Shown: positions 42,762 through 51,619 of the stretch, piece after piece
How the letters are laid out: every line of letters starts with the position of its first letter
Numbering within the stretch: the stretch's first letter is position 1
Source: Bacteroides sp.
Lineage (GTDB): Bacteria > Bacteroidota > Bacteroidia > Bacteroidales > Bacteroidaceae
Assembly: GCF_030151085.1 (NCBI RefSeq)
Contig: NZ_JASLER010000092.1
Location: forward strand, 1 to 64,000
Reading direction: 5' to 3'
Length of the DNA: 64,000 bases
Notes under the pieces: generated by a model
Database searches by the model: none
What the model was told of the DNA's origin: nothing
The model's input: only the letters and a program-made list of their open reading frames with translations
Position numbers and translations under genes: made by a program

Positions 42762-42806
42762 TATCAACAAAAAAGGGAAAGCATGCTTTCCCTTTTTTGT
42801 TGATAT
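42761..42806. terminator. Perfect 46-bp palindrome, convergent terminator
   Basis: 23 bp on each side of the axis between 42783 and 42784 are exactly complementary. The centre is GCATGC; the arms carry A6 and T6, which provide a T-tract on both strands. It overlaps the stop codon of the plus-strand gene. Confidence 0.88.
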
Positions 42807-42818
42807 GTTGATTCCTGT

Positions 42819-43193
42819 TTAGAAAGGCAGATCATCCTTTGCGTCTCCTGAAAGAAACTCGGGTGCAGCAGATGGTGCCGGAGGAGGAACAGGTGCTCCC
42901 GGTGCCGGTGCTGCATTGGCAGCGCTTACACGTTCTACTTTCCATGCACGGATACTATTGAACCAACGGTCTTGCCATTGGCGTGCATCTACGTCAAAGG
43001 ATACGGTTAATTCTTCACCCATCTGGATATTGAATTGCTCTATTTTATCTGCTCCGAAAACGTCGAAACACATTTTGCGGGGGTATTGACCGTGGTCTTC
43101 GATTACGAATTCTTGTGATTTCCACTCATTGCCTGTCTTGGAAACTCCGCCTCTGGGCTGGAGTATAGCAATAATTTTTCCTGTAAATTCCAT
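42819..43193 (-). CDS. DUF3127 OB-fold-like protein with SSB-type tail
   Basis: The 124-residue protein has a DUF3127 domain at about 1-85, with an OB-fold pattern close to SSB (FTGKIIAILQPRGGVSKTG, FDVFGADKIEQF). A proline/alanine linker and the acidic end DAKDDLPF follow. In SSB proteins such a tail (DDDIPF type) docks replication and repair partners. It is therefore probably a single-stranded DNA-binding or repair protein. It converges on the 547-aa gene and is divergent from dnaN. Confidence 0.75.
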   Translation of the reverse strand: MEFTGKIIAILQPRGGVSKTGNEWKSQEFVIEDHGQYPRKMCFDVFGADKIEQFNIQMGEELTVSFDVDARQWQDRWFNSIRAWKVERVSAANAAPAPGAPVPPPAPSAAPEFLSGDAKDDLPF

Positions 43194-43276
43194 TGTTCTC
43201 TATTTTAATGATGCGGCGAAGTTACAATTTTTTAGTAATATGAGACGAATAATCGGCTGTTTTTTCTTAGTATTTC

Positions 43277-43307
43277 TTTGTTGTAGGGAATTCTTTTTTT
43301 AACTTTG
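43277..43307 (+). promoter_or_regulatory. Consensus promoter of dnaN
   Basis: TTTG (43277-43280) and TAACTTTG (43300-43307) are 19 bp apart, a full consensus match. The leader would be about 43 bases. Confidence 0.75.
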
Positions 43308-43356
43308 TCCGTTAGTTTAAAAGAAGACAAAATAAAAACTTAAATATACAGATTAT

Positions 43357-44481
43357 ATGAAATTTATCGTTTCAAGTACTGCACTCTCCAGCCATTTGCA
43401 GGCTATTAGCCGAGTGATTAATTCGAAGAATGCACTGCCTATTCTGGATTGCTTCCTTTTTGAACTGCAAGACGGAACTTTGACTATTACGGTTTCTGAT
43501 AGTGAAACAACTATGGTTACTTCAGTCGAAGTGAACGAAAGTGATATGGACGGACGTTTTGCTGTGACTGCCAAGACATTATTGGATGCATTAAAAGAAA
43601 TCCCCGAACAACCGTTGACGTTTGAGATAAATACGGATTCTCTCGAAATCACAGTACAGTATCAGAATGGTAAATACAGCCTGATGGGGCAGAATGCGGA
43701 TGAATTCCCACAATCGGCTATGTTGGGTGACAATGCTGTACGAGTAGAAATGGATGCGCAGATTCTGTTGGGTGGTATCAATCGTGCTGTGTTTGCTACG
43801 GCTGACGATGAACTTCGTCCTGTAATGAACGGTATTTATTTTGATATTACTACCGAAGATATAACTATGGTTGCATCAGACGGTCATAAATTGGTTCGTT
43901 GCAAAACGTTGGCTGCCAAAGGTAACGAACGTGCTGCTTTCATCCTTCCTAAAAAACCGGCTTCTTTGATGAAGAACTTGTTGCCTAAGGAACAAGGTGC
44001 GGTTACTATTGAATTTGATGAACGCAATGCTGTGTTTACTTTGGAAAGCTATCGCATGGTATGCCGTTTGATTGAAGGTCGTTATCCGAATTACAACTCT
44101 GTAATTCCACAAAATAACCCGTACAAAGTAACGGTAGATCGCCAGCAATTGGTGGGAGCATTACGCCGTGTATCTATATTCTCTTCTCAGGCAAGTAGCC
44201 TTATAAAACTGCGTATGCAGGAAAATCTTATCGTTATCTCTGCTCAGGATATCGATTTCTCTACTTCTGCGGAAGAGACTTTGATATGCCAATATACAGG
44301 CAATCCGATGAGTATCGGTTTTAAATCAACTTTCTTGATCGATATACTGAATAACTTCTCTTCTAACGAAGTTATTGTGGAATTGGCTGATCCTTCACGC
44401 GCCGGTGTCATTGTTCCGGTGGAGCAGGAAGAAAACGAAGATTTGTTGATGTTGTTGATGCCGATGATGCTGAATGACTAA
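43357..44481 (+). CDS. dnaN: DNA polymerase III beta subunit (sliding clamp)
   Basis: The 374-residue protein shows the three-domain beta-clamp pattern: LDALKEIPEQ and YSLMGQNADEFP in the first part, FATADDELRPVMNGIYFD in the second and MLPMMLND-type ending LLMLLMPMMLND. It tethers the polymerase to DNA. In Bacteroides it is commonly not next to dnaA, as here. It is followed by an exonuclease gene, so a replication/repair neighbourhood continues. Confidence 0.97.
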   Translation: MKFIVSSTALSSHLQAISRVINSKNALPILDCFLFELQDGTLTITVSDSETTMVTSVEVNESDMDGRFAVTAKTLLDALKEIPEQPLTFEINTDSLEITVQYQNGKYSLMGQNADEFPQSAMLGDNAVRVEMDAQILLGGINRAVFATADDELRPVMNGIYFDITTEDITMVASDGHKLVRCKTLAAKGNERAAFILPKKPASLMKNLLPKEQGAVTIEFDERNAVFTLESYRMVCRLIEGRYPNYNSVIPQNNPYKVTVDRQQLVGALRRVSIFSSQASSLIKLRMQENLIVISAQDIDFSTSAEETLICQYTGNPMSIGFKSTFLIDILNNFSSNEVIVELADPSRAGVIVPVEQEENEDLLMLLMPMMLND

Positions 44482-44511
44482 AAGAACTGAACGATTTGTC
44501 TTCCCATAATG

Positions 44512-44557
44512 AGGACACTGAGAGTACAGAGTTTGCATTCTGTACTCTTTGTGTCCT
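44512..44557 (+). terminator. Imperfect hairpin after dnaN
   Basis: AGGACAC-tg-AGAGTACAGA pairs with TCTGTACTCT-tt-GTGTCCT around an 8-base loop. The TGTGTCCTTTGTGGT end resembles a dispersed intergenic repeat, so it may be a mobile palindrome used as terminator. Confidence 0.55.
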
Positions 44558-44588
44558 TTGTGGTGAAAAACAGTAAATACAAAATTCC

Positions 44589-45362
44589 ATGAAATTAAAT
44601 CTGAAAAATCCGCTTGTCTTCTTCGACTTAGAGACTACCGGTACAAACATTAATTCTGATCGGATTGTTGAAATCTGCTATTTCAAAGTCTATCCAAATG
44701 GGAATGAAGAAGCGAAAACCATGCGCATCAATCCCGAAATGCCTATACCCGCCGAATCATCTGCCGTGCATGGTATTTACGACGAAGATGTGGTTGATTG
44801 TCCTACTTTTAAAGAAGTAGCGCGGAAAATAGCCAATGATATTGAGGGCTGCGACCTTGCCGGTTTCAACTCCAACCGTTTCGATATTCCTGTTCTGGCA
44901 GAAGAATTTCTTCGTGCTGATGTCGAAATAGATATGACTCGCCGTAAATTTGTGGATGTGCAGGTTATTTTCCATAAGATGGAACAGCGCACCTTGTCTG
45001 CTGCATATAAATTTTATTGTGGCAGAAATTTGGAAGATGCACATACGGCCGAAGCAGATACGCGTGCCACTTACGAAGTGTTGATGTCTCAATTGGAACG
45101 ATATCCTGAAGATTTAAAGAATGATGTAGCTTTTCTTTCCGAATATTCCAGTTATAACAAAAATGTTGACTTTGCCGGTCGCATGGTTTATGATGATAAT
45201 GGAGTGGAAGTTTTCAATTTCGGTAAATACAAAGGGATGTCTGTATCAGAAGTTTTAAAGCGTGATCCGGGTTACTACAGCTGGATTTTAAACAGTGATT
45301 TTACTCTGAATACTAAGGCGACGTTGACAAAAATACGTCTGCGTGAAATGACTCAAAAGTAA
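44589..45362 (+). CDS. DnaQ-like 3'-5' exonuclease with C-terminal extension
   Basis: The 257-residue protein has a DEDDh exonuclease domain at about 1-175: D13 and E15 in FFDLETTGT, FNSNRFDIPVL, and HTAEADTRAT with the last acid. A C-terminal module of about 70 residues (FNFGKYKGMSVSEVL, Y-W-I motif) is often found on Bacteroidales exonucleases. It is similar to the polymerase III epsilon proofreader but could act in repair. Confidence 0.88.
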   Translation: MKLNLKNPLVFFDLETTGTNINSDRIVEICYFKVYPNGNEEAKTMRINPEMPIPAESSAVHGIYDEDVVDCPTFKEVARKIANDIEGCDLAGFNSNRFDIPVLAEEFLRADVEIDMTRRKFVDVQVIFHKMEQRTLSAAYKFYCGRNLEDAHTAEADTRATYEVLMSQLERYPEDLKNDVAFLSEYSSYNKNVDFAGRMVYDDNGVEVFNFGKYKGMSVSEVLKRDPGYYSWILNSDFTLNTKATLTKIRLREMTQK

Positions 45363-45410
45363 CAGGACACATAGGTGATAGCTGTTAATTTGTAATTTGT
45401 AACTTACATC

Positions 45411-46649
45411 ATGGCAAATACGCTGAAAGGAAAAAAAATAATATTAGGTATCACCGGAAGTATTGCTGCTTATAAAGCATGTTATATTATCCGTGGATTG
45501 ATAAAATGCGGTGCAGAAGTGCAGGTTGTTATTACCCCTGCCGGTAAGGAATTTATTACTCCTATTACTTTGTCTGCTTTAACCAGTAAACCGGTTATCA
45601 GTGAATTCTTTGCCCAGCGTGATGGTACTTGGAATAGCCATGTAGATCTGGGCTTATGGGCAGATGCTATGCTGATAGCTCCTGCAACGGCTTCTACCAT
45701 TGGTAAAATGGCAAATGGGATTGCCGATAATATGCTTATTACTACTTATCTTTCGGCAAAAGCTCCTGTGTTTGTGGCTCCTGCCATGGATTTGGATATG
45801 TATGCCCATCCTTCTACACAAAAGAATTTGGAAACACTGCGTTCATACGGTAACCATATTATAGAACCTGCTACAGGAGAACTAGCCAGCCATCTTGTTG
45901 GAAAAGGACGCATGGAAGAACCCTCAACTATCATTCTCCATTTGGAGAGATACTTTGCGGCAAAAGAAGGCGATCTGGTAGGGAAGACCATTATGATAAC
46001 AACCGGACCTACCTACGAAAAGATTGATCCGGTGCGTTTTATCGGTAATTATTCGTCAGGAAAGATGGGATTTGCACTTGCTGATGAATGTACTAGTCGG
46101 GGGGCAAAAGTGATCTTGATCACGGGACCGGTTCAGCAAAAAACTCACTTTCCGGTATACCAACGTTGCGATGTAGAGTCGGCACAGCAAATGTATGATG
46201 CGGCACTTTCTTTGTTTGCCAATGCGGATGCCACTATCTTGTCGGCAGCTGTAGCTGATTACACTCCGGAGCAGGTAGCTGATGAAAAGATCAAACGGGA
46301 AAAAACCGGAAATATGTCTCTTCATCTGAAACCGACGCAAGATATTGCTGCTACTTTGGGACAATTGAAGAGTACATTGACTTCTAAACTTGCCAAGAAA
46401 GTATTGGTAGGTTTTGCTCTTGAAACCAATCAGGAACAACAGAATGCCGAAGATAAACTCAATCGGAAGAATCTTGATTTTATTGTTCTGAACTCTCTCA
46501 ATGACGAGGGAGCAGGTTTTCGTTACGATACCAATAAAATCAGTATCATTGATCGGGAGAATAAAACCGATTATCCGCTGAAATCTAAAGCAGAAGTTGC
46601 TACGGATATTATAGATCATTTAGCAAAGGTATTGCAAGAAACAAAGTAG
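45411..46649 (+). CDS. coaBC: Bifunctional phosphopantothenoylcysteine decarboxylase/synthetase
   Basis: The 412-residue fusion has the CoaC flavoprotein first (KIILGITGSIAAYK; HVDL and PAMDLDMY with the FMN site). CoaB follows (GPTYEKIDPVRFI, NYSSGKMG, AAVADYTP, and the KIKRE lysine region). It makes 4-phosphopantetheine for coenzyme A. Upstream, TAATTTGTAATTTGTAA at about 45389-45405 resembles the ATCGTAAAT repeat family. Confidence 0.96.
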   Translation: MANTLKGKKIILGITGSIAAYKACYIIRGLIKCGAEVQVVITPAGKEFITPITLSALTSKPVISEFFAQRDGTWNSHVDLGLWADAMLIAPATASTIGKMANGIADNMLITTYLSAKAPVFVAPAMDLDMYAHPSTQKNLETLRSYGNHIIEPATGELASHLVGKGRMEEPSTIILHLERYFAAKEGDLVGKTIMITTGPTYEKIDPVRFIGNYSSGKMGFALADECTSRGAKVILITGPVQQKTHFPVYQRCDVESAQQMYDAALSLFANADATILSAAVADYTPEQVADEKIKREKTGNMSLHLKPTQDIAATLGQLKSTLTSKLAKKVLVGFALETNQEQQNAEDKLNRKNLDFIVLNSLNDEGAGFRYDTNKISIIDRENKTDYPLKSKAEVATDIIDHLAKVLQETK

Positions 46650-46701
46650 GTTCTTGCAAAGTTGTGATTGAATTAATAATTTATAATTCTTAATTGATAA
46701 C

Positions 46702-48360
46702 ATGTTGCGTTCACTTTACATACAGAATTATGCGTTGATTGAGAAGCTTGATATTGATTTCAGCAGTGGCTTCTCTGTAATTACAGGTGAAACAGGTGCA
46801 GGTAAATCCATCATTCTGGGAGCTATCGGTTTGTTGTTAGGGCAACGTGCTGATGTGAAGTCTATCCGTATCGGAGCATCGAAGTGTGTTATTGAAGCAC
46901 GTTTTGATATATCTGCCTATGGTATGCGTCCATTCTTTGATGACAATGAATTGGAGTATGAAGACGAATGTATTCTTCGCCGTGAAGTTTATTCTTCAGG
47001 CAAGAGCAGGGCGTTCATTAACGATACTCCGGCATCATTGGGGCAGATGAAAGAGCTGGGTGAACAACTGATAGATGTACATTCTCAACATCAAAATCTC
47101 TTATTGAATAAAGAGGGTTTCCAACTCAATGTACTGGATATACTTTCGCATAATGAAAAAGATCTGGATGTATATCAAGCATTATACAAAGAATGGAAAC
47201 AGGCGCAGCAAGATTTGGAAGACCTTTTAGCCCATGCTGAACAGGATAAATCTGATGAAGATTTTATTCGTTTTCAATTGGAACAATTGGAAGAAGCACA
47301 TTTGTTGGCAGGTGAACAAGAAGAATTGGAACAAGAGGCTGATACACTGAGTCATGCCGAAGATATCAAAGCAGGATTGTACCGTGTGAATCAAACATTA
47401 TATTCAGATGAAGGTGGCTTATTAGCCGGACTGAAAGATTGCTTGAATACAATGCTAGGATTGCAGAAGGTTTACGTTCCTGCCGGAGAATTTGCCGAAC
47501 GCTTGGAGAGTACCTATATTGAATTGAAAGATATTTCTCAGGAAGTATCGGACAGGGAAGAAGAAATTGAATTCAATCCGGCACGACTGGAAGAAGTGAA
47601 CGAACGCTTGAATTTGATTTATACCCTCCAGCAAAAACATCGTGTAACCACAGTTGAGGGGCTTTTGTCCTTGGCGGAAGAATATGCTGCCAAACTTTCT
47701 GCTATCACTTCCTCCGAAGAGAATATTGAAGAATTGAAGACCCGTTGTGACTCTTTATATAATAAGGTGAAAAGTCAAGCGGCTATATTAACTAAATCCC
47801 GTACATTGGCTGCTCATGAAGTTGAGAAACAGATGGCTGCACGTTTGATGCCATTAGGAATGCCTAACGTTCGCTTTCAGGTAGAAATCGGTGTTCGTAA
47901 AGAACCGGGAGTACATGGCGCTGATACCGTTAACTTCCTGTTTTCTGCCAATAAGAATGGAACTTTGCAAAGCATATCTTCGGTAGCATCCGGCGGTGAA
48001 ATAGCCCGTGTCATGTTATCTATCAAAGCCATGATAGCAGGTGCAGTCAAACTTCCTACAATCGTATTTGATGAAATAGACACCGGCGTTTCAGGTGAGA
48101 TAGCCGACCGTATGGCAGATATTATGCAAGAAATGGGTGAGAGTGATCGTCAGGTAATCAGTATTACCCACTTACCACAAATTGCCGCTCGTGGATGTGC
48201 CCATTATAAAGTATATAAACAAGACAATGAAACTGAGACAAACAGCCATATCCGTCGACTGACCGATCAGGAACGGGTAGAAGAGATAGCTCACATGCTA
48301 AGCGGAGCTACCTTGACCGAAGCTGCTTTGAATAATGCCAAAGCTTTGCTTGGGCTGTAG
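46702..48360 (+). CDS. recN: DNA repair protein RecN
   Basis: The 552-residue SMC-like ATPase has Walker A GETGAGKSI (about 32-40), long coiled coils (about 150-370), the signature VASGGEIARVML and Walker B IVFDEIDTGVSG. It acts in double-strand-break repair. It follows coaBC by 52 bp, perhaps in one transcript. Confidence 0.96.
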   Translation: MLRSLYIQNYALIEKLDIDFSSGFSVITGETGAGKSIILGAIGLLLGQRADVKSIRIGASKCVIEARFDISAYGMRPFFDDNELEYEDECILRREVYSSGKSRAFINDTPASLGQMKELGEQLIDVHSQHQNLLLNKEGFQLNVLDILSHNEKDLDVYQALYKEWKQAQQDLEDLLAHAEQDKSDEDFIRFQLEQLEEAHLLAGEQEELEQEADTLSHAEDIKAGLYRVNQTLYSDEGGLLAGLKDCLNTMLGLQKVYVPAGEFAERLESTYIELKDISQEVSDREEEIEFNPARLEEVNERLNLIYTLQQKHRVTTVEGLLSLAEEYAAKLSAITSSEENIEELKTRCDSLYNKVKSQAAILTKSRTLAAHEVEKQMAARLMPLGMPNVRFQVEIGVRKEPGVHGADTVNFLFSANKNGTLQSISSVASGGEIARVMLSIKAMIAGAVKLPTIVFDEIDTGVSGEIADRMADIMQEMGESDRQVISITHLPQIAARGCAHYKVYKQDNETETNSHIRRLTDQERVEEIAHMLSGATLTEAALNNAKALLGL

Positions 48361-48386
48361 AAAATGATTAGTGAAATAGTAACTCC

Positions 48387-48420
48387 AATCGTAAATCGTA
48401 AATAATTAAATCGTAAATAA
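48387..48420 (+). repeat. ATCGTAAAT intergenic repeat before rlmB
   Basis: AATCGTAAATCGTAAATAAT and AAATCGTAAATAA run to four bases before the rlmB ATG at 48425. Fourth occurrence of this repeat in the window. Confidence 0.6.
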
Positions 48421-48424
48421 ATAG

Positions 48425-49171
48425 ATGGTTGATAAAAGTGAAATGATTTTCGGCGTTCGTGCCGTGATAGAAGCCATTCAGGCAGGAAAAGAAATCGACA
48501 AGATACTAGTGAAAACTGATATCCAAAGTGACTTGTCCAAAGAGTTATTTGCCGCCTTGAAAGGGTTGTTGATACCGGTACAACGTGTTCCTGTGGAACG
48601 CATCAACCGCATAACTCGTAAAAACCACCAGGGAGTGATTGCTTTTGTATCTTCGGTTACTTATCAAAGGACTGAAGACTTGGTACCGTTCCTTTTTGAG
48701 CAAGGTAAAAATCCTCTATTTGTAATGTTGGATGGAATTACGGATGTTCGTAATTTTGGTGCTATTGCCCGTACATGTGAGTGTGCAGCAGTAGATGCCG
48801 TAATTATTCCGGCTAAGAATAGTGTATCGGTAAATGCCGATGCTATGAAAACCTCTGCCGGCGCATTGCATACCTTACCTGTTTGCCGTGAGCAAAGTTT
48901 GAAAGAAACTTTGCAATTCCTCAAAAACAGTGGTTTCCATATTGTAGCTGCTACTGAAAAGGGAGATTATGATTATACAAAGGCTGACTATACCGGACCG
49001 ATGTGTATCATTATGGGAGCTGAAGATAGAGGGGTATCATACGATAATTTGGCATTATGTGATGAATGGGTGAAGATCCCTATGTTGGGAACCATTGAAT
49101 CGCTTAATGTATCGGTTGCTGCCGGAGTCTTGATTTATGAAGCTGTGAAACAACGTACTCCACAGGAATAA
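48425..49171 (+). CDS. rlmB: 23S rRNA 2'-O-ribose methyltransferase (RlmB/TrmH family)
   Basis: The 248-residue protein has an N-terminal substrate-binding domain (about 1-80). The SPOUT knot domain follows, with LDGITDVRNFGAIARTCE, IIMGAEDRGVS and the knot segment SLNVSVAAGVLIYE. It methylates the ribose of a guanosine in 23S rRNA (G2251 in E. coli); the exact target here is inferred. Confidence 0.92.
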   Translation: MVDKSEMIFGVRAVIEAIQAGKEIDKILVKTDIQSDLSKELFAALKGLLIPVQRVPVERINRITRKNHQGVIAFVSSVTYQRTEDLVPFLFEQGKNPLFVMLDGITDVRNFGAIARTCECAAVDAVIIPAKNSVSVNADAMKTSAGALHTLPVCREQSLKETLQFLKNSGFHIVAATEKGDYDYTKADYTGPMCIIMGAEDRGVSYDNLALCDEWVKIPMLGTIESLNVSVAAGVLIYEAVKQRTPQE

Positions 49172-49172
49172 A

Positions 49173-49282
49173 AAACAGATGATCTGTTTACCCCAAACGG
49201 ATGATGTATTTCACCCAAACAGATGATGTATTTGATGCAAACAGATGATGCATTTCGGGCCAACAGATGATGCGTGATTTCA
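49173..49282. repeat. Five degenerate tandem units with a 22-nt period (second array)
   Basis: AAACAGATGATG begins units at 49173, 49195, 49217, 49239 and 49261 (the last as CAACAGATGATG), each exactly 22 nt. The first 16 bases are conserved, the last 6 differ. The array fills the gap between rlmB and the next gene. Sequence differs from the array at 12091-12200 but period and copy number are the same. Confidence 0.8.
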
Positions 49283-49308
49283 AGAATAAAAAGAAAGATA
49301 ATTGAAAT

Positions 49309-51012
49309 ATGAAAAAGAAAACCTTCTTATTGCTTACTCTCTGTTTGTTGACTCAATGGAGTGTAGCGCAAGCGCCCAAATGGGTGGAAAAGGCCAAACG
49401 TTCGGTCTTTTCCGTAGTGACTTATGACAGTAGCGACAAAATACTGAACACAGGAAATGGCTTTTTTGTAACGGAAGATGGTGTGGCACTATCCGATTAC
49501 AGCTTGTTTAAGGGAGCCCAACGTGCAGTTGTGATAAACTCGGATGGTGTGCAAATGCCGGTAGAGTCTGTTATGGGAGCTAACGATATTTACGATGTTG
49601 TTAAATTCCGTGTGGGTATATCAGGAAAGAAAGTGCCTGCCTTGACATTGGCTGCTACAGATCCTGTGGTTGGGGCTGATGTATACTTGTTATCATACTC
49701 TACTCAGAAAGACCGCTCCTATACAGCAGGAAAAGTGAAAGAAGCCAGTAAAGTAGCAGGAAATTATTACTACTACACACTTGACATGCATTTGAAAGAT
49801 AAAATGGTAAGCTGCCCGGTAATGACCGTAGACGGACAAGTATTTGGTTTGGCTCAAAAGTCATCCGGACAAGATACTGCCACTATTTGCTATGCTATTG
49901 ATGCAAACTTTGCTATGGCTCAGAGTGTAAGTGCTCTATCTTATAGCGATATGTCCTTGAAGGGAATCGGAATCAAGAAAGCTTTGCCTGATACCGAAGA
50001 ACAAGCTTTGGTATTCTTATACATGGCATCTTCGCAATTGTCTCCTGAAAAGTATATGGATATCTTGAATGATTTTATTGCTCAGTATCCTACTAGTGCC
50101 GATGGTTATCTTCGTCGTGCTTCCCAGCAGTTGTTTTTGTCCACTGATGATGCTTCGATGAACAAAGCAGCGGCAGATATGGATAAAGCACTGGAAGTTG
50201 CCCAGAAGAAAGACGATGCTTATTTTAATCGCGCTAAAATGATTTATAGCTACCAACTGGGTAAACCGGAAAAAGTTTATAAGGATTGGTCATACGATAA
50301 AGCATTGGATGAAATTAGAAAGGCTATAGCTATCGAAGCACTTCCGGTTTATGTCCAATTGGAAGGTGATATTCTCTTTGCTAAACAAGATTATCCGGCA
50401 GCATTGGCTAAATATGAAGAAGTGAATAAAACAAACTTGGCATCTGCCGCAACCTTCTATAGTGCCGCAAAAACTAAAGAATTGATGCAGGCACCTACCG
50501 AAGAAGTTTTAGCATTGTTGGATAGCTGTGTAACACGTTTTACAGAACCTTATACCGTAGAAGCTGCTCCTTATCTGCTGGAACGTGCCCAAGTTCGTAT
50601 GAATGCTGATCAGGCACGTAATGCAATGCTGGATTATGATGCGTACTTTAAGGCTGTAAAGGGTGAAGTAAACGATATGTTCTATTATTATCGTGAACAA
50701 GCTGCGCTGAAAGCAAAACAATATCAACGTGCATTGGATGATATGGATAAAGCTATTGAACTAAGCCCGAAAGACTTGACTTACCGTGCAGAATTGGCAG
50801 TAATCAATATTCGTGTGGGGCGTAATGATGAAGCTCTGAAAGTCCTGAAAGCAGCTTTGGAGATAGATCCTAAATACGCAGAAGCTTATCGTCTGATGGG
50901 TATTGCACAAGTTCAGTTGAAATTGAATAAAGAAGCTTGTGCCAGCTTTGCCAAAGCGAAGGAGTTAGGTGATCCTAATGTAGATGAATTGATTGCAAAG
51001 CATTGCAAATAG
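49309..51012 (+). CDS. Trypsin-fold pseudoprotease fused to TPR repeats
   Basis: The 567-residue protein has a signal peptide (1-20). Residues 25-205 look like the chymotrypsin/Deg fold (GNGFFVTEDGVALSDYS), but the catalytic His aligns with S65 and the Ser with V167 (KMVSCPV), so proteolysis is unlikely; the Asp position D96 is retained. Residues about 225-560 are TPR repeats (YQRALDDMDKAIELSPKD; YAEAYRLMGIAQVQL). It is probably a periplasmic scaffold. It lies directly after the 22-nt array. Confidence 0.8.
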   Translation: MKKKTFLLLTLCLLTQWSVAQAPKWVEKAKRSVFSVVTYDSSDKILNTGNGFFVTEDGVALSDYSLFKGAQRAVVINSDGVQMPVESVMGANDIYDVVKFRVGISGKKVPALTLAATDPVVGADVYLLSYSTQKDRSYTAGKVKEASKVAGNYYYYTLDMHLKDKMVSCPVMTVDGQVFGLAQKSSGQDTATICYAIDANFAMAQSVSALSYSDMSLKGIGIKKALPDTEEQALVFLYMASSQLSPEKYMDILNDFIAQYPTSADGYLRRASQQLFLSTDDASMNKAAADMDKALEVAQKKDDAYFNRAKMIYSYQLGKPEKVYKDWSYDKALDEIRKAIAIEALPVYVQLEGDILFAKQDYPAALAKYEEVNKTNLASAATFYSAAKTKELMQAPTEEVLALLDSCVTRFTEPYTVEAAPYLLERAQVRMNADQARNAMLDYDAYFKAVKGEVNDMFYYYREQAALKAKQYQRALDDMDKAIELSPKDLTYRAELAVINIRVGRNDEALKVLKAALEIDPKYAEAYRLMGIAQVQLKLNKEACASFAKAKELGDPNVDELIAKHCK

Positions 51013-51023
51013 TGAATAAAAAC

Positions 51024-51072
51024 AAAGGCTCTGTTTTCCCAAGCAGAGCCTTTATTTGGGGAAACTTTCCCC
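51024..51072 (+). terminator. Tandem hairpins after the TPR gene
   Basis: AAAGGCTCTG (51024-51033) pairs with 51044-51053, then T-rich sequence. A second dyad, GGGGAAA-C-TTTCCCC (51058-51072), follows at once. The rest of the 232-base gap up to 51244 is AT-rich with nothing else recognised. Confidence 0.75.
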
Positions 51073-51244
51073 CCGTGTTAAAATTAAAGTTAAGTCTTAG
51101 GTATTAATAAGGTTATGAGTGAATTTTTCTTTTGTGTATTTATATAATAAATGCGTTTATAGAGGAAATACTGCATATATCCTGATTTTTTTTATCGTAG
51201 ACGAAATAATGAATTGATTATTAATATAATAAACTAAGAACTCA

Positions 51245-51619
51245 ATGAAAAAAGTAATTTGTAGCCAAAAGGCACCGGGAGCTATAGGTCCTTATAGTCA
51301 AGCAATAGAAGCCAATGGAATGGTATTTGTATCTGGTCAGTTGCCTATTGACGCTGTTACCGGAGTGATGGCAGAAGGTGCCGAAGCACAAGCCCGCCAG
51401 TCATTGGAGAATGTGAAGCACATCCTCGATGAAGCAGGTTTGAGTATGGCAAATATTGTAAAGACTACGGTTTTCCTGGCGGATATGTCTTTGTTTGCTG
51501 ATATGAATAAAGTATATGCTACCTATTTTGACGGTGCTTTCCCGGCACGTTCGGCTGTTGCCGTGAAAGCACTGCCTAAAGATGCCTTAGTGGAGATTGA
51601 GTGCATCGCGGTTCGCTAA
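51245..51619 (+). CDS. ridA: RidA family enamine/imine deaminase
   Basis: The 124-residue protein shows GPYSQAIEANGMVFVSGQLP, the catalytic arginine in FPARSAV and the end EIECIAV, typical of RidA. It hydrolyses reactive enamines formed by PLP enzymes such as threonine dehydratase. Its last 33 bases overlap the converging folC gene. Confidence 0.94.
   Translation: MKKVICSQKAPGAIGPYSQAIEANGMVFVSGQLPIDAVTGVMAEGAEAQARQSLENVKHILDEAGLSMANIVKTTVFLADMSLFADMNKVYATYFDGAFPARSAVAVKALPKDALVEIECIAVR

Noticed and set aside
42761..42806. Replication origin or protein-binding palindrome
   Set aside because: It lies exactly between two convergent genes and has T-tracts on both arms, which a bidirectional terminator explains fully.
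49173..49282. CRISPR array
   Set aside because: Unit of 22 nt with only 6 variable bases is too short for repeat plus spacer, repeats are degenerate and no cas genes are near.
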